Of a stretch of DNA of 64,000 bases, positions 38,973 through 50,900 are shown one piece after another (position 1 is the stretch's first letter; every line of letters starts with the position of its first letter). A model generated the notes under the pieces. The model searched no databases and was not told the DNA's origin. It saw only the letters and a program-made list of their open reading frames with translations. The stretch is from Membranipora membranacea (taxonomy: Eukaryota > Bryozoa > Gymnolaemata > Cheilostomatida > Membraniporidae): the NCBI GenBank assembly GCA_914767715.1, contig OU612075.1, positions 18,476,001 through 18,540,000 on the forward strand, in the 5' to 3' direction. The position numbers and the translations under genes were made by a program.

Positions 38973-41900
38973 TGTGCTTTAGAACCCAACAAGAGCCAAT
39001 ACAATATCGGCTAAGACTCCAGACCTAGCGCAGCAAACAGTTTAATCAGAGTGAGCATCTATCACACATCTTTATTTTGCTATTCACGGTATTCAATTTA
39101 GGGAATGTTTTTAGATGAGCCAACTTGTCAATCGGAAGTACAATGATCACAGATTATATGACCGCGCCTATACTCAACTTGTATGGGAGTCAAAGCAGAA
39201 AAATATTGTTATGACAAAATCGTACCGCAGATCGTTTGTTTTGAAACGCAACGTTTCCTACTGTCACGTTTCCTTCTGTCACGTTCCGTTCTGTTACGTT
39301 TCCTTCTGTCACGTTTCCTTCTGTCACAGTTTCTTCTGTCACGGTTTCTTCTTTCACGTTTCCTACTGTCACGTTTCCTTCTGTCACGTTTCCTTCTGTC
39401 ACGTTTCCTTCTGTCACGTTTCCTTCTGTCACGTTTCCTTCTGTCACGTTTCCTTCTGTCACGTTTCGTTCTGTCACAGTTTCTCCTGTCACGGTTTCTT
39501 CTGTCACGGTTTCTTCTGTCACGGTTTCTTCTGTCGTGCTCTCTTCTGTTGTGCTCTCTTCTGTTGTGCTCCCTTCTGTCGTGCTCTCTTCTGTCACGTT
39601 TCCTTCTGTCACGTTTCCTTGTGTCACATTTCCTTCTGTCATGTTTCCTTCTGTCACAGTTTCTTCTGTCACGATTTTTTCTGTCGTGCTCTCTTTTGTT
39701 GTGCTCTCTTCTGTTGTGCTCCCTTCTGTCGTGCTCTCTTCTGTCACGGTTTCATCTGTCACAGTTTCTTTTGTCACGCTCTCTTCTGTCATATTTTCTT
39801 TACCATCTATCAATGAAGGTGTTTGTAAAAATATGATGATCATAATCGGTCGTCACAGTAATCAGGTGATCCGTGGTAAATCTTCAAGTTTGTCAGTTTA
39901 CAAAGTACCCCCTTATGGACATTAATAGAACTTGGAAATGAAGAAAATAAAATAAAATTAGAATGAATGTCACTTCTGTTAATCTTGCCATCAAAATCAA
40001 AGATGAACAACTGCAAAGTGATGTATCAGAGATGTTGTGTATACAAACTCTTCTCAAGTAGCTCAGATAATAGAGTCAATATAAGTGGTGGAAGGTGGAA
40101 AATACTGCCCTCTGTTCTAACTTTTGTAGCTAGGGTTCTGAGGCTAGAAGCTTAAATCAGATGATTGGGCGGAAGGCCACCAATTGAAGGTAACTATACC
40201 AAAAAAATTTCAATAACTTTGGTACATTATCTTACTGTGAATAATCTACGCTCTAAATAACTCACTTCTCATATTCATAATCATGATTTCCTGCATCATC
40301 ACCATGAAATCTTTGTCATTCATCAACCCTGACCAATCACCAGAGTTAAGAGCATACATCAGATCTCCTATAAAGTCCATCGGCATCGCATGCAAACATC
40401 CCTCAGGTCCTAGTAATTTCAGAGGCAAATGTAAATGACATTTCACTAGCTGACTAAGCTTTATAGCTCTGTATAATTTGCGTCACTCATTCCAAATGAA
40501 ACACCCCCAAGTATTATTTCTTTCACCGCAATACATCTACTACCTGTGTAATCAGGTTAAAGACATTCCAGAGTTGTCGAAGTTTTTGCAACAGGGTGGC
40601 CTTCACTATTGTCTCTTCTCATCTGGCATGGACCGACAGACCACATTGTATGCAAACAATTACAAGTCTAAATAATAATTTAGAGCTGAAACCGATAACA
40701 AAATGCAAGATTTTCAAAGCAAAGCTTATCAAAGTAAAGATGAGCCATTTATAAGACATAAAGCTGAGTGCATAACTTACTGGTAGCTCTATAAGAATCC
40801 CAGAAGACACTGAGAGCATAAGGGAAACACGGAGCCACCATCCCTCCTAAAGATGACATTGTGCACGGCACTCCGCCATGATTCAATGGTATACTTTTTG
40901 CCAGCAAACCCCCTCTTCCAAGGTTCTTGACTACAGCAAAGGTGTAAAGAAACATTTATATATATATAAATATATATATCATATTAGCACCTGGAAATAT
41001 CAATATGATTTTAATTTTGTGATTGGGTGTGTATGTGGTTAAGGCTGAGTGACAGGGTTGATGGTTTTGTATAATAATGGTGGCCCGTATGTCTACACCC
41101 TAGGATCAGGGGGTTGGTGAGGTCCAGATGAAATGTATCTCATATTCTTTTCTGATATTGTTTAGTTAGGCATGTCCTGTTTATTGAAGTGTTTGTCACC
41201 AATGAAGTCATAGACTTAGTTGTCTACCAGTTCTACTAGAATGGACACTACAAAAGTGTTTCTCCACCATCGAGTAATGCACAACAGCTACCAAGGTAGA
41301 ATCAGTGTGATGATTTTGAGCTACAAATAAAAAGGAAGTGATTCATGTTTGGGTTTATACTAGCCTGCTTCTTTCTTTTTCTCCGCAGGTGTCAGTTTCT
41401 CAGTGGTTGTTGCAATTGTTGTAGTAGTTAAAACTGTTACAACCTGCTCTGTAGTGTATGTGATGTTCAAATCCAATGTTCCGTTAACTTCAGCTGTAGA
41501 ATAAGAATAAGATAACCCAAAATCAACATATCTAGCTACTACTCATTCCAAGTCGTATCACCTTATCACAAACTCAAAAAGTGTGATCTTTCGAATTGAT
41601 CCGATCAGGGCAAAAGAGAATGGCTTAATGTAGATTACCATTCAGTGTCACTAGGGGGGGGGGATGGTTTAACACCAGCTCTGGTGCTTGTCTAAGCTTT
41701 CCTTGAGGATCAATCAAGCTAAGAAAAGATGACCAAGAAGTCTTTCTTCGCTTTTCCCACTCCTGGATTTATAACTTAAAAGGCTGTGAAATACTCTTGG
41801 AACTAGAGCACTAGCACCCAGCCTCCGTAACTTGAATACAATAAACTAAGATCAATCTATGCAACTATAAAATGACTCAATTACATAAAGTCAAGAAGAA

Positions 41901-44900
41901 TAATAATTTTTTGTTTTAAATACTATATACATCTGTTTTTTAGGGTTTGGATATTGCTGCTATAATGTCGGTTCACGGATATCCCCTTGTCTATTTTTGT
42001 GGGATTTATGATTGTGACCTAGGAGAGTGGCACACTGGTATGATTGTCATTGAAAAGTCCAAAAATTATTCTAGAAACTGAAAGTAAGGAAATAACCCTA
42101 AGCTTGAGGGGCAAGGAGTAGGGAGATAACATTAGGATTGTAATGTGAACAATTCTTACCTTGTTCAATGGCCTCCGTTGTGATTACTATTTGACCAGGG
42201 TCAGCTGTAGTCGTGTTTGTTGGCTCTTTAGTAGTAATTGGCTCTGGCGTCGTTGTCGCGGTGGTTTCAGTAGTTGGCCGCTCACTGGTTGAGAAATACT
42301 CTGTTGTGGTTGTGGGTTCTTTTGGCTCAGTTGTTGTTGTTGGGGCAACTGTTGTTGTTGTGATGACTGTGGTTGTCTCAATTTCTTCCTCTATAAGAAA
42401 TGAAAACTCACTGTATCTCTTCATCTTAAAGCTGTACAGAATCGTTATTTTTTTAGCGGGCCAACCACGGCAAGGTGTAGTTAGAAATGGTGATTGGGCT
42501 ATGACACACACGTAATACTTACAATACATATACATGTAATGTAACTGGCTATCATTCTATTCCTGTGTAACCCTGTCACAGTATATGACAGTGTAAAATA
42601 ACAAAAGAAAAAATATGGGGCACCTTTTTGGGCGAGTTCCCAGTTTGTTCAATGCAGGTCACCAAATAAGCGTAACTGATTATACACTTGAGCCTATTTG
42701 AAGTTATAATCACTTGATATGATTGTTAATGCAATTTAATTGATATTTTCACCAAGTAGAGGATTTTAAAATTGTGTAGGTTTGAAGGAGTATGTAGAGT
42801 AGGCCACTGCCTTCGAAAATTATTCTTTTCATTATCACCGGTCATCACAGCAGCGAAAGCAACAGGGTACGTCATCATTAACAACTGTGGTTAAAATATC
42901 ATTAGCCTATGTGTTGGCTCTGATCGGATTGGTTGTTGAGTGGTAAAAAGAGCCAAATAGATATAGTACCTATAGATATAGTGAAAGTGAAACTGTGTTA
43001 CTTTCAAGTTGGCTATCAATAGGAACTTTCAGAAAAGTACCATCTGACCTGACATTGGCACTACAATCCCCAACCAGCCTATCAGGGCCAACACATCCGG
43101 TAGAATATCATAATATGAGAGACCTTGGTTTTGAAAATATGCACACCTTTACATTTATAGGGCATGGATTTGTCTAAATGTCTGCCTGGCTATTTAATGC
43201 TGGTCTGCAGTGTATTAAAGATTCTATTAGCATAATATTGTTATTTTAAAGTTTTCAATGCATTGAACACAAATTACTCACAAATCAAGGCTACATTGGA
43301 ATTGTCTGGTGAAATACAAAGACTGTGCAAAACGCATGTGCTGACAAGCATAAATTCTTGCTGAGCATAAGCATATTGCATTGAAGTTGGCACATAGGCA
43401 TATGCAGATTCATTGAAATGGCATTGCACATATGCATTGCACATATGTATTGCACATATGCATTGTACATATGCATTACAAATATGCATTACACATATGC
43501 ATTGCACATATGAATTACACATACGCATCGAAGTTAATGGCACAACACTCACCCTCTTCGATGTCATTCATTTCTTCTTCACCTGCTTCACTGATAAGGG
43601 CTTCTTCAGTGTCATTATCCTCGACAACTTGTAGAATGACATTATCTATTGTGTCATAGTTGCCTGCCATCTGAGGTAAAAAGAAATTGAATATACTACT
43701 TGCCAAAACACGGATGGGTTTAGGAAGGAGTATAGAATATGTTAACACACTTTGGTGATGTAGACGATCCATCATTGTCTGCCCTGGACTCAAAATACAG
43801 ATTCATTTAGATAAAAAAGATCATGGTTTACGCCTTATTGCCACTGCTGCAATCTATGGTCATAATTTTCAGGTTCAATCAAAGCCAGGGAAAAAATTTG
43901 TAGACACTGGTCTATCTTAACGCTTTTATACATGAATGTTAATTTCCTAACAGCATGTATCTTGCTATTGCAGTCCAAAGAGGGGATATAGTGCAGGCTA
44001 TGGTTGTAAACCTGCATATTTACAAAGTTGTGATCTCATTATAAAGCATGGAAAACCAAGTCTCATATCATACCCCGATATCAAGCCCGGACTCATTAAC
44101 TGCAAAGCAATCAAAGATACACAGGTCGCTGTATGTGGTACTCAAGCAGCTTAATTCACATTCACTCAATGCACGTGCTGTAGTTGTAATATAATCTGTC
44201 GTGGTTTCAGTAGTAAGTGAAGATCCATTGGCTGTTGTGGTGTTACCAGTATCTAAAGCTCCATCCGTTACATTGGATTGAGTATCACTTGTAGATTCTG
44301 TGGCTACAGTGGTTTGATTATCACTTGTAGATTCCTCGGCTACACTGGTGTTACCATTAGTAGGAGATTCCGTGGCTACAGTGGTTTGATTATCACTTGT
44401 AGGTTCCTCAGCTACACTGGTGTTACCAGTAGTAGGAGATTCCGTGGCTACAGTTGTTTGATTATCACTGGTAGGTTGCTCGGCTACACTGGTATTACCA
44501 GTAGTAGCAGATTCCGTGGCTACAGTGGTTTGATTATCACTTGTAGGTTCCTCAGCTACACTGGTGTTACCAGTAGTAGAAGACTCCGTGGCTACAGTGG
44601 TTTGATTATCACTTGTAGACTCCTCGGCTACACTGGTGTTACCATTAGTAGTAGATTCCGTGGCTACAGTGGTTTGATTATCACTGGATGGTTCCCCGCT
44701 CGCATCTCTCCTTTTTCTTGCATTAGGATCTGTAGTAGTGGATTCTTCGGCTACAGTTGATTGATTTACTTGAACTGTAGTAGTTTCAGAATCACTGATT
44801 TGTCTTTCTCCAGTAAAATTGCTTCTTCTCTCGTATACGGTGCTTCTATCCACGTTGTCTGGACAGCCCTCAATCAGCAAGCCAGAGGATATCTCCAGCA

Positions 44901-47900
44901 AGTCTCTACCAGATCTCACCATGATATTTACCATACCACTGTGGTACATTGAATGAATAATGTAACAACTTATATAACATTTGTGATTGATCTGATCAAG
45001 ATTGCAACAAGTATGATTGAAAATGTGACATTTGAGGTTCATTGCGACAATTGTGAAAATTGCGACATTTGTAGTCAAGACATACATCTATTATTATTGA
45101 ATATGGTATATAATAATCATTTTCCTGGTCAGACGAAAATAAAATATACCTTTACAATCCTTTTATATCTGCTTGCAATGTCTCCACACAAATTTAAATA
45201 TCGCTTAAACTTAAGATTACTGCTTGGCAAGCAACAGGAATCCTGCCAACAAGATGCTTTCTTGCGATGTAATGAGGACTATTACAGATACAAGATTGAC
45301 CAGTCACTTTTTCACAACTCGAATTGTCTTAAATCATCCGACAAAATTCAAATCAGCCAGTCAGTAAAAGTTAGAAATTGAAAACTGTTTGCCCTTTCCA
45401 ATATTGTGGTACAGCCCTGCTCCTTCCTTTTCTAGACACCTTTAAAGATTTCTTAGTTGATCTAAGAAAAGTTAAAATTTTTTATAAATGGGATGGTTTG
45501 AATTTTGTTGACATTCTGGTTAACCTCACCATCTGCAAACTGATTTCAGAGTGTCTGTGTGTTCAGTGAAGGCACTATTATACAATTGAGTTGAATTGCA
45601 TAATTTTCATATTGTGCCCTGACTGGGGATAGAACCAATACCTCTTAAGCTAGGCGTTCGAGCAACTGCGCTACCATAGTAGATTACAAAATGATATACA
45701 ATCTAATTGATCATTACATACAAGAACAAATTGTTGCAGCCTCAGCCAATCACATAAGTTGCTTAGTGACATCATTTTCAGGGTATGGGAGTTACCTTCC
45801 CTGGTGGAGCCAACTCTTAACACCATCCATAATTTTCGACCGCTCAAGAGCTTTGGAATTTTTCTCTGAGCAAATGTTACATAACATGATCATAAGTAAC
45901 TACCTGACTATATCGAGCATTGATCCATGTGTGGCTTTAAACATGTATTTATGTCAACTGTGATAGTGAGTGTCAAATGAACATAACCGATACAGGCTGT
46001 GATGTTAGGTTACACAACCACACCATATATCTCAGTCTTCATTAACTGGTTATCATAACAGGAAGCAACCTCACATGGCTAGGAGTTTAGACAGACACTC
46101 TGAAATTAGACACCCTACTGACAGGTAGCCATCTTGATACTGGTGTGTCTTTTCTGACAACTATTTCCTTTCTCCATAACTACACTAAATAAGTAAGCAA
46201 AGAAAGGTTTTTGAATTGAATTCCTCTTATCAATCTCCACATGTGGAAACCAGAGACTGATCAAGGTTTGTTAATCAACCTCCGAACGAAGATTTGTTCT
46301 TACAGAAATTGAATATAACAAAAACTCACCGTGCAAGGTTGCAGAAAGTCATGGTTGTCCCAGACTTCTTTTCTTTGATAATGGTGCAATTCACACCTTC
46401 CACTTCTTTGATGGACTTCTCGAGTTTAGCTCCTGCTACCAGCAAACCTTGTGCCTGAGAAAAACATTGGTATTGCAGTTTGGAGTTCATTTCATACTAT
46501 TACTTCACCAATAGGGTTGTCTCATGAGTTGTCCCTCATTATAAGGGGGCACTGAACAGAACAGAAAAGATTAGGAGTGACACCAGCAGCACCACCAACA
46601 CTGCTCATTCATTTTACTCCAACGGTAACCACACTGAGTCTTCTAAATCTCACTTCCTCATGTTAATGATATTATCACAATACAATCTTTTAAACTTCTG
46701 ATTAGAAAAGGTCAGGGTTGCATATCATATTATTTAAATTGACCTGTTTGTCATATATTACATTAAGGCCTTCAAGTATAATATAGCAAATGCAATATCA
46801 GGACGCTCAACCAGGATTTGCGTGTAATCAAGAAAGGCAATTCATCGTAATCAGCTTAATTCATTCATAGACAAAGACGTAAGCTGTTACTGGTCTGGAT
46901 TTTTGGTTGAAACACAACCTTAACCAATCAGTGCCTATCATCTCAGTCAAACTGGTAACCTTTTCACATCATTGCCCTTATCTCATATTTTTAAATTTTA
47001 ATCCGAGTAGCAAGATATAAAGAGCAGCCCTCTATACGACCGAGCATCATAACTTCAACCTACCTCAATGTCTACGCTGTCCCCTGAAATGTCTTCAATC
47101 GTCGTATTAAGTTCGCCATCACCAGAATGTTTAGTACAATTTAGCCGTTGAAATGGAGCCTCATTATTTTCTTGGCTATAGTCAAAGGTTATAAACGATT
47201 CTTCCTCATCGTCAAACTTCTCCAGAACCTTCAAGCTGACCTGTGTGGTAAATTATTGCAAATTGTAAATCGCTTGAATCTGACAACAATGGGGTATATC
47301 AGTGTGTGTTCTGAAAACCCCAAAAGAACTTGGTAAACAACACCAGATAGCCTTTTGTAGGACATTGGTGGGCGTTGCTGATGTCTGTCTGCAACCAATT
47401 TGACCATACTTAAAACTTGATTAAAACCCAAATGAGAATGTATTTGAGAGGACATCTTCATGAATCATGACACTTAATTTTTGTAAATGAAAGACCCTCC
47501 CTCATACATTCTCATTTGAAATAAGTAGGACTACATCAAACTCATGCATGTCACCCAATGTAGGTCACCTTATGATATAACTTTGCAATTATTTGCTCTG
47601 TTCTGATTGGCCAGTCTAATCAATGTCATCGCAACATTTGCAGTGTACACAATAGTTATAGCTGATAACATGCAATAAAAAAAAGAAGCTTTTGGGGAAG
47701 GGCCTGGTCTATGTGGGCTTTGACTTGGTGGGAATACAACGACATTATTAACCCTGAGACATGCAAGAGTGGTTAAATAAAAAAAAAACTTGCATCAAGA
47801 AGGTTTGATCAACAGACTTTATACATACGCTTGTAAAATAGGTCCCCTCCACATAAGTTGACCATCTAGCCAATGTACCTTCAAGACTAAACATTTCATT

Positions 47901-50900
47901 GGCTATCAGCAAAGTCGGTTCTGCCGCCAGAGTGCCTTCGATAATTCTTTCATCTGTATCGTTTTCTTGTTCAACTTGAGTGTTGAAATAATCCAAAGCA
48001 TTGCATGTAACAAACTCCTCATGGAAATCAAGGCTCTTCACGTGTGGGTCTCCGACGACCATCACAGTTACCCGATCACGACCGTTGAATTTCTGGAAAG
48101 AGGCATTGATTGATCCTTGTTAGTGGGTGTCCATGTATAAAAATATTTGGCAAATATCACGAAATTAAAATGATATATTGTGCGAATAAAATTGTTATAA
48201 GATAGTCATAAGGTTCATCACACTTTCATCAAGTAGGTTAGTTAGTCTAAGTACCTCGCTACCCCTTATTCTTTAGGATGGTACTTAAGCTACATGAATT
48301 AATTTATGCTCCATCAATCAGAGATGTACATGCAATAGTACATCACACGATTAGCCCGTCTTGTTGTGGGGGTGAGGGAGCAACCCCCACAAATAAGCTT
48401 GTCAAGACAGGCTTATCACCTGATCAGTAAACGGGTATGCATTACGGTTATGTACACTCACTCTTCCACTGTCGTATTTAGTAATATCCATCGGAATATC
48501 AATTAGACCAAGTGTGGCCCTTTTTATCATCGGCAAGTTAGATCTGATCCCTCTGATTAGGCTCACATTTTTTTCCGCGCACATAGGATGGAAGGCTTTG
48601 GCCACACATCTCAGAGGAGCACCAAACGACCTGTTTGGAGAAATAAGAGCGGTAATAAACGATAAGTGAATGCTGTCTCTTTCATGATTTATCCTACAAC
48701 AATCACAGTTCCACCATAAGTCACTTAAAACTCAATTAAACTCTGATCAAAGTTTTCACTTAATGACAGATTTCCAATAATGGATTTGTGATTCTATTTG
48801 TCAGGTTTTTGCTAAAATTCAAAATTATCCTACTGAGACTATGTTATTGGTCGGTTTCTGTGTCCCTTGATACATAATTTACAGACAATTTTCTTGTGTC
48901 GCTCTGGGACCTTATTGATTTCCATACATAAACAACCTCAAATAATAATCCTATCCCCTACCCCCTACAAATCTTCTCCCTTTAGTATCCCCATCCCCTT
49001 TAATCTTACAACTCCAGGTTTGGGGCCTGCAAACGATTACCTATCATGCAAAAGTTACACAGGTAATAACTACAGCTTTACAACAACAAGGACTAGTCTA
49101 TGTTTTCACCATACCTTACAATCTCCTTGAAAAACTTAACCATGTCAATCACATCTGTTGACCCTCGACGGAGCATACGCCAAGCTTTCTCCAATTTCTT
49201 GGCTATTCTTATTCCTGTTGGCTCCAAGTCACATTTTGTGGTGGCAAGGCGGGCATAGTGCTTCATCTCTAGTATTCCAGGACTCTCAGCTGATATAAAT
49301 GGAAAGAGAAATGCTTGATTATTCAAGCAAGTCTATCAACGGTATAGAACTGCTTAGGCCGCCTATGAATAAAGAGGTAACAGCCGCACATGCGACCCAT
49401 TTCAATGAGAGTTCATAAGCTATATCAGCCATTTAGATTTTGTGTCACTTCAAACATGAATATGAATATGAATATGAATATGAACATGAATATTACTGGT
49501 ACAAGCTATGTGATCTTTTGCCTCCTGGCTACCTAAATGCAACCATTGACCACACAAAGTTTGAGCATTTCCCGATTTGTGAACACTTTATATAAAGCAG
49601 CTGCATGTTGAGTTGTCAAGAATTTACCGATCATTCACTCAAGCTGTTGATCATCATAAGTACCACCCTTTACCACCCTTTACCACCCTTTACCACCCTT
49701 TACCACAACTTCAAATTTCAGTCTACTTTCTGACCATATAATGTTAGCTTCTTACTTTGTGGCCATTTTTTATTTTGACAATGTATCAAGCATCACACTT
49801 ACACAGATCACGTGATATACTATTGCATGTATATCTCTGATCGATAGAGAGTGAATTAATTCATTTAGTAAGAGTACCATCACAAGGAATTTGGTGTGAC
49901 AACCCATGTATAATTTTATTAATTAGGGGTGGGTACACGTTAGGTACTGCTACTAAATTGACTCTAACAATCAGATATACATATGTGATCTCGATGTCAG
50001 TGTGCATCACACTAGCAACACTGGTTGCTGATTGGTCAATTTTACCATGTTGTTGTTCCTGAGGGAGAGGGAGTTCATTGATGTGAGTGCGTTATCTCAC
50101 AGTCGTTAACTTTTGCTGTTCTAAAAGCTTACGTTTTGTGAAGTCAGGGAACTTGCCATCTTCATCCAGAAAGCAGTCTAGGATATCCAGATGATCTTTT
50201 CTATTATATCTGAAGGCTACACATAAAATAGAAGTAATAATATTATTCTACTTCTGCTCGGCTGACCACTTAATATAGATATATAGATTTCCGAATAGTG
50301 CCGAAAAATAAAGAGGAAAAGGAAAAAAGAAAGCTTGAGAATATAGATAATTTATATTTGATATCCTCAATTAATATTGTTTGATCAAAGCACAGTAACG
50401 TACACACTGCTGATTTCTTACAACCAATCAGACTCTGACCTTCATATTAATATTTACAGCAATTTTTACCTCATCTCTTTGTTAGAACAACACCAAGCAT
50501 ACACTGATTGATCATTGACTGCTGCCAGTCAGTCAAGTAAATATGTACCTATTGAATTTGTACAGCTCAAATATAACTATTGAATTGTTAGCTAATGGGC
50601 AATTAATTTGCACATAATGATTGTCAAAATCAGGGTATGAAATCAATGAACTAGATAAAATAGAGAGTACTTACTATTATAATAGATATACTATAATGAT
50701 TTATATAATAGAACATCATCACTTGGTCCATAAATTTCACTCCCAGACTTTGAGAATCAGATTAATCAAATAATTTGCCCAATAGGTGAAAATTCTGAGA
50801 TTTACGCCTGAATTAGTTATCTTTGATTTCCCTTACAAGTCATGACAGGCAACAGACTGTTACATACTTACCCTTTTTTATGTTCAAACTAGGCCTATAG

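Larger units (their letters stand above)
43553..48092 (-). other. Unit A RGM core
   Basis: The exon 48092-47829 carries VTVMVVGDPHVKSLDF with GDPH at 48042-48053 (residues about 852-855). It is followed by VSLKVLEKFDD, NCTIIKEKKSGTTMTF and GMVNIMVRSGRDLLEISSG with LLIEGCPD. After a long inserted repeat come SECELSC and SDLCIFDC, then NVILQVVED, closely following the cysteine pattern and CxFD motif at the end of RGM proteins. A furin-type ARKRRD site lies at about 44704-44718. The order and exon phases match unit B exon for exon. Confidence 0.75.

Noticed and set aside
39115-39925. Large open frames (up to 233 codons) on both strands
   Set aside because: The 15-bp repeat has a period divisible by three and lacks stops, so several frames stay open. 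Only the minus-strand Thr/Asn frame has splice sites in phase with neighbouring exons. The Cys/Phe/Ser-rich plus-strand products look like artefacts.
40749-40955. A separate start for unit B at the ATG near 40953 (MFLYTFAV)
   Set aside because: The hydrophobic stretch is too short for a normal signal peptide, and the codons before VKNLG coincide with a good polypyrimidine-AG acceptor, so this looks like intron sequence.
42098-42535. MYMYCKYYVCVIA as a possible signal peptide upstream of the Thr-rich exon
   Set aside because: It lies in the intron before a TTATAG acceptor that joins in phase to the preceding unit A exon; it also lacks a signal-like n-h-c pattern.
44278-44760. Plus-strand frame of 160 codons
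   Set aside because: Antisense of the 72-bp coding minisatellite, whose period keeps frames open.
45612-45682. Possible tRNA gene on the minus strand
   Set aside because: Box A and box B are recognisable but the acceptor stem does not pair, so it is better read as a SINE fragment.
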